41,592 bases of DNA from Ruminiclostridium sp. (GCA_017635095.1 JAGBMA010000198.1:1-41592), one strand, 5' to 3'. Positions 16,506-24,787 are shown, counted from the first letter of the stretch. Numbers and translations are program-made. Notes: generated from the sequence alone by a model not told the origin.

Positions 16506-17300
16506 TTAAAGCATTTCTTCCATAGCCTTGCACTTTCTCGCTATTTCCTTTGAAAGTCTCGCATACGCGTCGGCTCCCTTTGACGAAGAGTCATAGTACA
16601 TTATCGGCTCTCCGTGGCTCGGGGCTTCCGTAAGTCTTACGTTTCTCGGGATCTCGGTATTGAAGAACACATCTTCCGAGAATTTTGACTTGATCGCGCG
16701 CATTACTTCGCGGTTCACCTTGAGCTTGCTGTCCACCATTGTGAACACGATACCCATTATCTGGAGGTTGCGGTTGCTCGATTTCTTTACGCGCTTTACT
16801 ATCGCGATAAGCTCCGCAACACCCTCTAAGCTGTAGGGCTCACACTGCATCGGAATGATTATCCGGTCGCAGGCGTTAAGTCCGTTGAGTGCAAGGACTC
16901 CCAGCGAGGGAAGGCAATCTATAATTATGATGTCGTATTCGTCGCGTATCTGCAGTATAGCTTTCTTGAGCTGCATATTCTTGTTCTCGAACCGAAGCAG
17001 CTTTATCTCCGCTTCAGCGAGAGACTGGGTCGAGGGCATGAGCCAGAGACCCTTGAATTTTGTGGCGATGACAGCCTGAGCGGGTCTTACCTCGCCCATG
17101 ATGACATCGTATGTAGTATATTGGAGGTCGCGCTTGGCTCCGCCTGAGATACCGAGACCCGCTGTTGCATTGCCCTGTGGGTCAAGATCCACCAGCAGGA
17201 CCTTTTTGCCCATAGCACCGAGAGCCGCGGCCACATTTATAGCGGTGGTGGTCTTTGCGACGCCGCCTTTCTGGTTTACGACCGAGATTATTACTGCCAA
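16506..17300 (-). CDS. parA: chromosome-partitioning ATPase ParA (Soj)
   Basis: This 264-residue ParA/MinD-type ATPase has the deviant Walker A KGGVAKTTT (11-19), Walker A' VDLDPQGNAT, and Walker B IIIIDCLPSLG. It moves ParB-parS complexes along the nucleoid and, in Bacillus, regulates DnaA. The start is TTG after GAAAGGA. The small size without an N-terminal HTH is typical of the chromosomal Soj type, as opposed to large plasmid ParA. Confidence 0.95.
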   Translation of the reverse strand: MAVIISVVNQKGGVAKTTTAINVAAALGAMGKKVLLVDLDPQGNATAGLGISGGAKRDLQYTTYDVIMGEVRPAQAVIATKFKGLWLMPSTQSLAEAEIKLLRFENKNMQLKKAILQIRDEYDIIIIDCLPSLGVLALNGLNACDRIIIPMQCEPYSLEGVAELIAIVKRVKKSSNRNLQIMGIVFTMVDSKLKVNREVMRAIKSKFSEDVFFNTEIPRNVRLTEAPSHGEPIMYYDSSSKGADAYARLSKEIARKCKAMEEML

Positions 17301-17338
17301 ACTTATCGTCCTTTCGCAATTATATATTACAACTTATG

Positions 17339-17367
17339 ATTATACCATATTATAATTAAAAAATCAA
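17339..17367 (-). promoter_or_regulatory. sigma-A promoter of the parAB-serS operon
   Basis: On the minus strand TTGATT (17362-17367) and TATAAT (17339-17344) are separated by 17 bases, about 40 bases before the parA TTG. Confidence 0.65.
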
Positions 17368-17403
17368 GACAGGAGCAGCGTATTGTTTAACTTTTTTAAA
17401 CGC

Positions 17404-17432
17404 TTGATTTTTCCCCGGATATATGGTATTAT
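17404..17432 (+). promoter_or_regulatory. sigma-A promoter of the metal-binding lipoprotein gene
   Basis: TTGATT (17404-17409) and TATTAT (17427-17432) are 17 bases apart, 30 bases before the ATG at 17462. This supports that start over upstream alternatives. Confidence 0.6.
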
Positions 17433-17461
17433 TGTTATTACCGATCGTTATAGGAGAAGTT

Positions 17462-18391
17462 ATGAAAAATGCAATAAAAACCGCTGCGGCCTTGCTTACG
17501 GCTGCGGCACTTACAATGATGTCCGGCTGCGGCAGCGGAGATAAGCCGGAAAAGACCGGCGGTATCAGCGTGGTCACCGTGAATTTTCCGCCCTACGACT
17601 TCGTAAAGCAGATCACCGGCGGGGAAGTGGTGCCCGAGATGCTGCTCAGAGGCGGACAGGACGCCCATACCTATGAGCCCACCGCAAAAGACATCATAAA
17701 GATCAACAACGCCGATATCTTCATCTGCACCGGCGGAGAGAGCGACGCCTGGGTCGATCGTATCGCCGACAGCCTCGACTCCGATGTGAAGATCGTAAGA
17801 ATGACCGATTTCACCGAGCTTATCGAGGAAGACCACGACGACCATGAGCATATGCACGAACATGAAGGTGAAGAGACGGAGTACGATGAGCACGTCTGGA
17901 CCTCACCGAAAAATGCAATAAAGATTTCCGGGGGAATAACCGAAGTCTTATGTGAAGTTTCCCCGGAGAATGCAGAAAAATACAGAGCCGGCCTCGAAGC
18001 CTACACTGCCGGGCTCACCGCGCTTTCCGACGAGCTTCAGAGCGCCGCGGACAGTCTCGGGAAACCGCTCATCTTCGGCGACAGATTTCCTTTCGCGTAT
18101 ATGGCGCATGATTACGGCATCTCATACTGTGCGGCTTTCGCGGGGTGTTCGTCGGATACCGAGCCGAGTGCGGCGAAGATGACTGAGCTTATCGACCGGG
18201 CAAAAGAGACCGGTGCGAATGTGATCTACCATATCGAATTTTCGACAGAAAAGGTGGCAAAGGCGATCGCCGAGGCTGTGGGAGCGGAGATAAGACTGAT
18301 GCATTCCTGTCACACCCTGTCCGAGGAAGATCTTGCGGCCGGAGAAACTTACATTTCGATGATGAGAAAAAACATCGAAGCCATGAAATAA
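17462..18391 (+). CDS. metal ABC transporter substrate-binding lipoprotein (ZnuA-like)
   Basis: This 309-residue cluster A-I solute-binding protein has a lipobox ending MMSGC (C23). Likely metal ligands are H69 in GGQDAHTYEPT, H144 in YDEHVWTSP, D207 in FGDRFPFAYMAHDYG and E259 in HIEFSTEK. A mobile histidine-rich acidic loop (124-135, DHDDHEHMHEHE) suggests zinc. However, D207 replaces the third histidine of classical ZnuA, so manganese or another metal is possible. ATAGGAGA precedes the ATG. No permease or ATPase gene adjoins it, which is unusual for this family. Confidence 0.88.
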   Translation: MKNAIKTAAALLTAAALTMMSGCGSGDKPEKTGGISVVTVNFPPYDFVKQITGGEVVPEMLLRGGQDAHTYEPTAKDIIKINNADIFICTGGESDAWVDRIADSLDSDVKIVRMTDFTELIEEDHDDHEHMHEHEGEETEYDEHVWTSPKNAIKISGGITEVLCEVSPENAEKYRAGLEAYTAGLTALSDELQSAADSLGKPLIFGDRFPFAYMAHDYGISYCAAFAGCSSDTEPSAAKMTELIDRAKETGANVIYHIEFSTEKVAKAIAEAVGAEIRLMHSCHTLSEEDLAAGETYISMMRKNIEAMK

Positions 18392-18392
18392 C

Positions 18393-18427
18393 AAATATCC
18401 GTCTTTCTTCACGAAAGGCGGATATTT
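18393..18427 (+). terminator. terminator-like hairpin after the metal-binding lipoprotein
   Basis: AAATATCCG (18393-18401) pairs with CGGATATTT (18419-18427), extended inward by CTTTC/GAAAG around a five-base loop. The stem ends in TTT only, so the U-tract is weak. Confidence 0.6.
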
Positions 18428-18431
18428 CAGT

Positions 18432-18545
18432 CTGTCGGAAAAGGTACTTTTTCGACAAACGTCCTCGCGGACAGCGCCGGGGCTGCGCGCTCCCGTCCCG
18501 CGCCAGCGTGACGCCGGACCCTGTACCGTAACACGGAGATACAAG
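18432..18545. repeat. GC-rich hairpin-bearing intergenic stretch
   Basis: A stem TGTCG-AAAAG/CTTTTT-CGACA (18433-18457) is followed by a GC-rich block containing the hairpin GTCC-TCGC-GGAC. It is similar in character to the repeats at 7737 and 41500, but no long identity with them is visible by eye. It separates the convergent lipoprotein and response-regulator genes. Confidence 0.35.
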
Positions 18546-18574
18546 CATCTGCGAAAAGATCGTAAAATATCTTT

Positions 18575-19288
18575 TCACTCGGTTTTCTCTTCTTCTCCCC
18601 ACTTGTAGCCGAAGCCCCAGACGGTCTTTATATACTTAGGATCAGAGGGGTCTTCCTCGATCTTCATACGGATACGGCGGATATTTACATCTACGATCTT
18701 ATCATCGCCGTAGTAGCTCTCGCCCCATATCTTGCTCAGAAGAGTCCTGCGGTCAACGGCATTGCCCTTGTTCCTGATAAAGTACTCGATGATGTGATAC
18801 TCTACCTGCGTAATATCGAGGGGTTCACCGTTCTTCGTGATGCGGCGGCTCTTTACATCTACACGGAACGGTCCGGAAACAAGCTCTTCCGAGCTTTCTT
18901 CCGAGCTACGGGAAATGCTCACACGGCGGTATATCGCGTCAATGCGGGCAATAAGCTCGGAGGGAGAGAATGGTTTTGTAACGTAGTCGTCCGCCCCCAT
19001 CATGAGACAGTTCACCTTGTCCATTTCCTGGCTCTTGGCGGAGAGCATGATAATACCGATAGTGCTGCTCTCGCTGCGCAAAAAGCGGCATACCTGGGTG
19101 CCGTCCATACCCGGCATCATTATATCGAGAAGCGCCACATCAAAACGCCTCCCGCTCTTCCATGCTTCAATGGCTTTCTCGCCGCTGTCAACATCGTAAA
19201 CGTCATATCCCGAGCGTTTGAGATGTATCACCACAAAGTCGCGGATAGCGTCTTCATCTTCACACACAAGTATTCTCTTTTCTTCCAT
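18575..19288 (-). CDS. OmpR/PhoB-family response regulator
   Basis: This 237-residue regulator has a receiver domain with phospho-acceptor D55 in LLDIMMPGMDG, the acidic pair near residue 10 (CEDED), and the conserved lysine in YVTKPFSPSEL. A winged-helix DNA-binding domain occupies residues 140-232 (IIEYFIRNKGNAVDRRTLLS, VDVNIRRIRMKI). AGAGGTG precedes the ATG. It is downstream of a lipoprotein gene in one operon. No histidine kinase is in the window, so the lipoprotein may be a target or accessory sensor. Confidence 0.93.
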   Translation of the reverse strand: MEEKRILVCEDEDAIRDFVVIHLKRSGYDVYDVDSGEKAIEAWKSGRRFDVALLDIMMPGMDGTQVCRFLRSESSTIGIIMLSAKSQEMDKVNCLMMGADDYVTKPFSPSELIARIDAIYRRVSISRSSEESSEELVSGPFRVDVKSRRITKNGEPLDITQVEYHIIEYFIRNKGNAVDRRTLLSKIWGESYYGDDKIVDVNIRRIRMKIEEDPSDPKYIKTVWGFGYKWGEEEKTE

Positions 19289-19314
19289 TTATCACACCTC
19301 TTTCGTATGCAGTC

Positions 19315-20625
19315 TTACTGCAGCATAAACAGTGAACGGAGCGTTTCCTCGTCCGGCGAGAGGGGGCTGTTGGTAAGGGCGGCGTAGTAAGAGTAACCGG
19401 TGATGTCGCTCTTTCCCAGACTTATATATTTATCTGTCTCATATTTTCCGGTGTTGCCTTCGGCTGCACCGTATATACGGATCATCTCTTCGCCTTTTAT
19501 ATTTGAAATGGTATCGTAACGGTTGAACACAACAGAGCTTTCCGAAATGGACACCGAGGCTGTAACTCCGCCCCAGTTCTCCGGGAAAAGGAAGATATAA
19601 TCGCCCTTTGTACCGACGAAACTTCGGAATTTCTGCGTGAATTTCGTACCGCCCCGTTCAAGGGAATGCCAGACCGTCATATTTACCTGCTCGGAGAGGG
19701 GAAGGTCTGCATAATCGGGGAACGGCACTGTTGCGGGTATCTCTATGCAGCCGTCACCGTCGGCGTCTTTGCTTGAAATATACGGAGTGTAACTGTTGGA
19801 ATTGCGGATCGTGATATCGGGATTGAGGACGGGTGCAAGATAGAAGTACTTACCGTTGTAAATAATGGCATCTGTACCGAAGGAACCGTCGGAGAAGGCA
19901 TAATCCACTGCAACGGAGCGGGTACCGTTCTCGTCGCAGGCTCCGCAGATAACGTTCCTTATACCGGCAAATCCGCTGTTGAGCGGAGCAGTAAAGAGTC
20001 TTGCAAGTTCGCCGTCCCGCTCGCCGTAGATACTTGCCATGGTTATACCGGAAGAACGCTCGTTGGTGACTGCAAAAATATCGCTGACTTCGTTTCCGTC
20101 CGCATCAAGGATATCCATGTAGATATTACGGATATTCATGAGCTCCTGCGGGGCGCTGTCGGAATAGGTCATTATGCTCGTATAGCGGTCGGAAGCGCTC
20201 TGCATCAGGTAATTCACGATCATGGCTGTGGAACCGATACCGAGATCCTCGAACAGAACGCTTTCCACCTCGCTGCCCGAAGCCGCAAGATCATATACCG
20301 AGACCCACTTTCCGTCACGCTTATCGAGGAAGTTGAGTCTCAGGGACGAACCGTCCGAAACATTCGGCATCTCATAGAAAACTATGGATTCATCGGTGGG
20401 CTCATTATCAAGGTTCCTCACGACGAACGCGCTTCTGTACTGGCCGCTTCGGGGGTATTTCAGAATGATATCGCCATTGGTGAAAGTCTTCAGCGCATCG
20501 TAGATATCGGACTGCTCGCCGTCAAGCCGGGGCGGGCTAAGAAGCTCCTCCACAGATGCCGACGAACAGGAAGAAAGCATGAGGACAAGCGCCGCAGTCA
20601 GCACCGGCAATATTCGATTTTTCAC
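19315..20625 (-). CDS. lipoprotein of unknown function upstream of the response regulator
   Basis: This 436-residue protein has a signal peptide and a lipobox LMLSSC (C20). The mature part is rich in beta-strand-like segments and aromatic residues and contains repeated phrases of the type DADGNEVSDI and DGKYFYLAP-like strands, suggesting a beta-propeller or stacked-sheet extracellular domain. No catalytic motif is seen. The start is GTG after GGAGGTG. Its promoter is at 20670-20698 and the response-regulator gene follows after 26 bases, so the two probably act together in envelope sensing. I do not recognise the family. Confidence 0.82.
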   Translation of the reverse strand: MKNRILPVLTAALVLMLSSCSSASVEELLSPPRLDGEQSDIYDALKTFTNGDIILKYPRSGQYRSAFVVRNLDNEPTDESIVFYEMPNVSDGSSLRLNFLDKRDGKWVSVYDLAASGSEVESVLFEDLGIGSTAMIVNYLMQSASDRYTSIMTYSDSAPQELMNIRNIYMDILDADGNEVSDIFAVTNERSSGITMASIYGERDGELARLFTAPLNSGFAGIRNVICGACDENGTRSVAVDYAFSDGSFGTDAIIYNGKYFYLAPVLNPDITIRNSNSYTPYISSKDADGDGCIEIPATVPFPDYADLPLSEQVNMTVWHSLERGGTKFTQKFRSFVGTKGDYIFLFPENWGGVTASVSISESSVVFNRYDTISNIKGEEMIRIYGAAEGNTGKYETDKYISLGKSDITGYSYYAALTNSPLSPDEETLRSLFMLQ

Positions 20626-20669
20626 ACTTTCACCTCCGAAAACCGATATTCAATTGACATTACGAAGAT

Positions 20670-20698
20670 ATTATAACACACTCCGATGATTTTTGCAA
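20670..20698 (-). promoter_or_regulatory. sigma-A promoter of the lipoprotein/response-regulator operon
   Basis: On the minus strand TTGCAA (20693-20698) and TATAAT (20670-20675) are separated by 17 bases, 45 bases before the GTG start. Confidence 0.68.
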
Positions 20699-20725
20699 GA
20701 AAAAGCAGCACCTTACGGTGCTGCT
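20699..20725 (-). terminator. Rho-independent terminator of the TIR-like gene
   Basis: A perfect 9-bp stem AGCAGCACC/GGTGCTGCT (20704-20712 with 20717-20725) is followed on the minus strand by a T-rich run. It abuts the next promoter. Confidence 0.88.
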
Positions 20726-20754
20726 TTGTGTTTTATTCATACCGGGACCGGTTA

Positions 20755-22260
20755 TCAATCCCAGATATCCGGGAACTGAGCTTCGAGATCCTTGAGGTTC
20801 TTCTTGAGAGTTTCCTCTTCTTCCTTGAGCTCGGATCTGCGCTTCGGTGTTATAAAAGTCTTGTTGAGTTCAGCCTGAACTTCGAGGAGGGTCTTTCTGA
20901 GAGGATCGCGGCGGCGCTGGTAAAGAAGCTTGCGCTCTTCCTTTTCCTGACGCATACGGCGCTCACGCTCGATAGCTTCCTTTTCCTCACGCTCAGCCTG
21001 CAGCTTCGCGCGGGCTTCCGCGATCTCGCGTCTTTCTTCCTCTATTCTTGTAACGATAGCACCGTTGAGCGCTTCGTAGTGAGCCTTCTGTTCGGGGGTT
21101 GCAAAACGCAGAGCCTTCTTGAAGTTCTTGTCGTCGGTAACTGTCTGGGGAAGAGTTCTGATCTCGTCCTCGTTTCTGAGCTTACATTCCGCAAGGAGCT
21201 TTCCTATGTATGCACGGGAATCCTCAATATCTATATCGAGGATCTTGTCGAAGTAGGAATCCGCAGTCTCGAACTCGCCGTCCTCAAGGAACATATATGC
21301 ACGCTTAACAAGGTTTTCCTTGTTTGCCGCGGTCGCAGTAACAAGGGCGTCGGGAACTATTGCATTCACTTCGGGCTTGAGTATGCTTTCGATCTTGTCC
21401 GAAACTTCACGCATGAACTCTTCTTCCGAGCAGTTGAATATATCGTCGCACCATACGAGCGCTTCGGGGAGCTGCTGGAAATTAAGGGCAGTGCTGTCGA
21501 ATACGGGGAACACGAGCTTTTCGCTGTCGTTCTTCATTTCGCTGCAGAATGTGTTTACTGCATATTCGAGGTAGCTGTCGTGTGCGTCGTCCTTTGTTCT
21601 GAAAGACGGGAGCATGATCCTCGAATTGCTGAGTGCATAAACTACCTGTGCGGATTTCTCCACAGCGTCCATGTCTTTGAGCATCTCGGGTGCATAGAAC
21701 ACGCTGAAGCCGAGGTTTGCGGTAAAGCGAAGATAGATCTTATCGCCGTCAAGGTCTTCATCTACGGATATGCCCTCACGGCTGAGAATGAACACATCGT
21801 ATTTCTTTTCCTGCTTGAGTATATTGAGAGTGATGCTGATACTGTCTTCAAGCTGGGAAGCGAGGTTCTCGTAACCTGCTACCTGCTCCTGTGTTGCATA
21901 CTGGAGAGCATTTTTGTAATTCTTGCTTTCCGCGAGAGCCGGCAGACCGGAGATATCCTTTCTGCAGACCGCATATCTGCTGTTGCCCTCTCTTACATAC
22001 TGGATACCGTATTCACAGAGGAGGTCAGCCCAGTACGCTTCACTGTCATCGGGGTTTTTTGCGATGAGTTCCCTGGCGATCTTTGCGCCCTCGTCAAATC
22101 TGAAATTATTGCGAAGATATGTTATTCTGTTAAGCTTCTTTATATCCGATTTAGGATACATCATAGTGTGTCCGCAGTTATGGCAGGAACCTGTTGTACC
22201 GCCTTCATCCGCAGTTACCGCACTTCCGCAGATATTACAGATGAGCTTATTATCATACAT
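20755..22260 (-). CDS. zinc-ribbon, TIR-like and TPR-like protein with coiled-coil tail
   Basis: This 501-residue cytoplasmic protein starts with a zinc ribbon (C8, C11, C26, C29). A helical repeat follows, then a domain at about 153-293 opening KKYDVFILSREG and continuing GFSVFYAPEML, SNSRIMLPSF and LVFPVFD. That is the strand order of the TIR-like domains in Firmicute zinc-ribbon proteins that usually read YDVFICYKE. E232 is a possible counterpart of the NADase glutamate. TPR-like helices then a charged coiled coil (400-495) end the protein. YKNALQYATQEQ (115-126) recurs as FKKALRFATPEQ (380-391). ATG 22260 is set by GGAGGG. Degeneracy of the TIR motif means enzymatic activity is uncertain. 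Confidence 0.85.
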   Translation of the reverse strand: MYDNKLICNICGSAVTADEGGTTGSCHNCGHTMMYPKSDIKKLNRITYLRNNFRFDEGAKIARELIAKNPDDSEAYWADLLCEYGIQYVREGNSRYAVCRKDISGLPALAESKNYKNALQYATQEQVAGYENLASQLEDSISITLNILKQEKKYDVFILSREGISVDEDLDGDKIYLRFTANLGFSVFYAPEMLKDMDAVEKSAQVVYALSNSRIMLPSFRTKDDAHDSYLEYAVNTFCSEMKNDSEKLVFPVFDSTALNFQQLPEALVWCDDIFNCSEEEFMREVSDKIESILKPEVNAIVPDALVTATAANKENLVKRAYMFLEDGEFETADSYFDKILDIDIEDSRAYIGKLLAECKLRNEDEIRTLPQTVTDDKNFKKALRFATPEQKAHYEALNGAIVTRIEEERREIAEARAKLQAEREEKEAIERERRMRQEKEERKLLYQRRRDPLRKTLLEVQAELNKTFITPKRRSELKEEEETLKKNLKDLEAQFPDIWD

Positions 22261-22301
22261 CTCTAAACCCTCCAAAAAATATGATAGAAATATACATTAA
22301 C

Positions 22302-22330
22302 ATTATATAGTAAAATATGTCTGCTGTCAA
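22302..22330 (-). promoter_or_regulatory. consensus sigma-A promoter of the TIR-like gene
   Basis: On the minus strand a perfect TTGACA (22325-22330) and TATAAT (22302-22307) are separated by 17 bases. This is the closest match to consensus in the window and predicts strong constitutive expression. Confidence 0.8.
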
Positions 22331-22411
22331 TAATCTGCATTCATCTTTGTTAGAATTGACTTTTTTTATCTTTATTTTTTATATGATATGTCTATTATGA
22401 ACCCGTTATAT

Positions 22412-23416
22412 TCAGACCAGCGGTTTTGTTGCTTCGGCGTTAAGGCTCATGTCGGCGGTGATGCCGGCTTCGGTGTACTCATAGTAAGCCTGGCTTCCGA
22501 TCATGGCGGCGTTGTCGCCGCACAGAGCCACCGGCGGGATATAAAGCTTTATGCCGTTTGCCGCACAGCGTTCTTCCAGCAGGGAACGAAGCCCGGAATT
22601 TGCCGCAACTCCTCCTGCAAGAGCCGCGGTCTTATAGCCGTACTCATTGGCGGCAGAAACAAATTTGGAAGTAAGTATATCCGCGACGGTGTACTGGAAT
22701 GACGCGGCGAGGGAGTTTATGTCGAGCTCCTCACCCTTCTGCTGTGCATTGTGTACGAGGTTGATGACGTTTGTTTTCAGGCCGGAAAAGCTGAAATCAT
22801 ACGGTCCCGCGGTATGAGGGCGGGGGAGCCTGTACTTCTTCGGGTCGCCGTTTTTTGCGGCCTTGTCTATGTGCAGTCCGCCGGGATACGGAAACCCCAT
22901 TGCACGGGCGGCTTTGTCGAAAGCTTCGCCTGCGGCATCGTCCATCGTTCTGCCGATCGTGGAAAACTTCGTATAGCTTTCCACCCGCATTATCTGAGAA
23001 TGACCGCCGGAAGCCACAAGGCAGATGTAAGGCGGTTCAAGCTCCGCGTGAGCAATGTAATTCGCGGCGATGTGACCTTTTATATGGTGTACGGGAATGA
23101 GCGGTTTTCCCGACGCGAAGGCAAGACTTTTCGCAAAGTTCACCCCGACCAGCAGCGCCCCGATAAGTCCCGGAGCATAAGTAACTGCAACAGCGTCAAC
23201 GTCCCCGAGTTCCATGTCCGCCGACTTGAGCGCTTCATCGACCACGCCGACTATGCTTTCGCAGTGGCGGCGGGAAGCTATCTCCGGCACGACTCCGCCG
23301 TAAAGTTTGTGCTCCTCCACCTGGGTGGCAATGATATTCGATATGATCTTTCTCCCGTCCTCGACTACTGCGGCAGCCGTTTCGTCACAGGAGCTTTCTA
23401 TTGCAAGTATCTTCAT
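22412..23416 (-). CDS. tsaD: tRNA N6-threonylcarbamoyladenosine transferase TsaD
   Basis: This 334-residue ASKHA-fold enzyme transfers threonylcarbamoyl to A37 of ANN-decoding tRNAs. It shows the opening ILAIESSCDETAAAVV, the metal ligands H111 and H115 in HHIKGHIAANY, and the C-terminal LCGDNAAMIG loop. Length is typical. AAGGGAG precedes the ATG. Partners TsaB, TsaE and TsaC are not in the window. Confidence 0.96.
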   Translation of the reverse strand: MKILAIESSCDETAAAVVEDGRKIISNIIATQVEEHKLYGGVVPEIASRRHCESIVGVVDEALKSADMELGDVDAVAVTYAPGLIGALLVGVNFAKSLAFASGKPLIPVHHIKGHIAANYIAHAELEPPYICLVASGGHSQIMRVESYTKFSTIGRTMDDAAGEAFDKAARAMGFPYPGGLHIDKAAKNGDPKKYRLPRPHTAGPYDFSFSGLKTNVINLVHNAQQKGEELDINSLAASFQYTVADILTSKFVSAANEYGYKTAALAGGVAANSGLRSLLEERCAANGIKLYIPPVALCGDNAAMIGSQAYYEYTEAGITADMSLNAEATKPLV

Positions 23417-23425
23417 TTTTCTCCC

Positions 23426-23758
23426 TTATATCTTCTGTTCGCCGAGCCAGTCCAGCAGGCTCAGAGCAAGAAGCTGTTTTTCTCTCGGAAGACTTTCCGT
23501 CTTTATGGCAGCTATGCGTCCCACATTTCCGATGTTTCCCGCGCTCTCCGTTCCGAGGAGCAGTTCGTCCGGAGTTGTTTTCAGCACAGCGCACAGTTTC
23601 ATGAGCACATCTATGCTCGGCACAGACACCGCCCGCTCGATATTCGACAGGTACTTGTCGCTCAGAGCTGCCATTTCGTTGACTTTCGTCTGACTGAGCC
23701 CGAGCTGTTTCCGGCGTTTTGCGATACGTTTTCCGAGTTCCTTGTAATCCGTGTACAT
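23426..23758 (-). CDS. XRE-family transcriptional regulator
   Basis: This 110-residue protein has an N-terminal Cro/C1-type helix-turn-helix (residues 8-62; RIAKRRKQLGLSQTKVNEMA and SNIERAVSVPSIDVLMKLCA). A short C-terminal tail is rich in Arg, Lys and Leu. It sits between the YicC gene and tsaD on the same strand. Its upstream gap carries four to five copies of a TCGATTTTCAGTA-like motif, most simply read as autoregulatory operators. Confidence 0.88.
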   Translation of the reverse strand: MYTDYKELGKRIAKRRKQLGLSQTKVNEMAALSDKYLSNIERAVSVPSIDVLMKLCAVLKTTPDELLLGTESAGNIGNVGRIAAIKTESLPREKQLLALSLLDWLGEQKI

Positions 23759-23778
23759 ATCTGTGCTCCCGAATTTTG

Positions 23779-23873
23779 TCGATTTTCAGTAGAAAAACCG
23801 ATTTTCAATATTACTAAAATCGACTTATTATATTACATTTTCGACTTTTAGTATGATTATTCGATATTCTGTA
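23779..23873. promoter_or_regulatory. operator array upstream of the XRE regulator
   Basis: The motif TCGATTTTCAGTA (23779-23791) recurs as CCGATTTTCAATA (23798-23810), in inverted form as TACTAAAATCGA (23812-23823), and again as TCGACTTTTAGTA (23841-23853). A weaker TCGATATTCTGTA (23861-23873) overlaps the end of the YicC gene. Centres are roughly 16-29 bases apart. Spacing and mixed orientation suit cooperative binding by a dimeric XRE repressor. Confidence 0.6.
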
Positions 23874-24735
23874 TCTGTTCGCGTATTTTCTCGATCTCGC
23901 TCTTCATATCCACCACAAGGCGGGTTATGCGAAGATCCTGTGCCTTTGAGCCGGTGGTATTGACCTCGCGGTTCATCTCCTGAACAAGAAAGTCAAGCTT
24001 GCGGCCGATAGGTTCGTCCGAGTTCATCATATCGCGGAACTGGACGAAATGGCTTTTTAGTCTCACCGTCTCTTCATCTACCGCGATCTTCTCTGCGTAG
24101 ATGCCGGCCTCCATCAATATCCTCTGTTCATCTATCTGCTTATTCTCCAGAATTTCCTGCATCTTCGCATACAGCTTCTCACGATATGCGGTCACGGTCT
24201 CGGGAGCATACTCACATACCTGCAAAGTCATCTTTTCGATATTTGCAAGCTTTTCAAGAACATCGTCCCTCATCTTTGCACCCTCGGCTTCTCGCATTGC
24301 AACGAACTTATCGAGTGCAGCTTCGGCTGTCTCTTTCACAGCCGCCCAGATCTTTTCCTCATCTGTCTCGGCTCTTACGATAGTGAACGCGTCGGTCATT
24401 CTGAAAACCGTGGACATGGTAAGATCGTCCTTCAGCCCGAACTTCTCTCCTGTCCCACGGAGAACATTTATGTAATTCTCCACCACCGCGTCATTTACCG
24501 AGACCGCAGTCTCTATACTGCCGATATTATATATCGAAAGCGATACTTCCACCTTGCCGCGGCTCATTTTCGACTTCACCAGAGATTTGAGCTTTTCTTC
24601 AAGAAACATATACTGGCGGGGGAGTTTTGCGTTGAATTCGTAGTAACGTGAATTTACCGAGCGTATCTCAACGAGATACTCACGGCCGTCTATGATCCTG
24701 TGGTCTCTTCCGAAACCGGTCATACTTCTTATCAT
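23857..24735 (-). CDS. YicC/YloC family endoribonuclease
   Basis: This 292-residue protein begins MIRSMTGFGR, the hallmark of YicC/YloC, and has the C-terminal DUF1732 signature IGRKLDFLVQEMNREVNTTG followed by SKAQD. E. coli YicC is an endoribonuclease affecting small-RNA and mRNA turnover. ATG 24735 was chosen because AAAGGAACAG lies at proper spacing; an in-frame start 8 codons upstream would spoil the conserved N-terminus. In Bacillus the homologue neighbours remA and gmk, which are absent here. Confidence 0.92.
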   Translation of the reverse strand: MIRSMTGFGRDHRIIDGREYLVEIRSVNSRYYEFNAKLPRQYMFLEEKLKSLVKSKMSRGKVEVSLSIYNIGSIETAVSVNDAVVENYINVLRGTGEKFGLKDDLTMSTVFRMTDAFTIVRAETDEEKIWAAVKETAEAALDKFVAMREAEGAKMRDDVLEKLANIEKMTLQVCEYAPETVTAYREKLYAKMQEILENKQIDEQRILMEAGIYAEKIAVDEETVRLKSHFVQFRDMMNSDEPIGRKLDFLVQEMNREVNTTGSKAQDLRITRLVVDMKSEIEKIREQIQNIE

Positions 24736-24787
24736 TTTCTGTTCCTTTCTTTTCTGCATTATTTTCTGTACCTTCTGATGATCCCTG

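Noticed and set aside
18551-18578. Hairpin GAAAAGAT/ATCTTTTC as terminator of the response-regulator operon
   Set aside because: It overlaps the stop codon and has no T-run on the minus strand.
20686-22266. A 526-codon plus-strand frame opposite the TIR-like gene
   Set aside because: It mirrors the minus-strand gene, has no ribosome site, and its translation lacks domain features. The minus strand has a perfect promoter, ribosome site and zinc ribbon.
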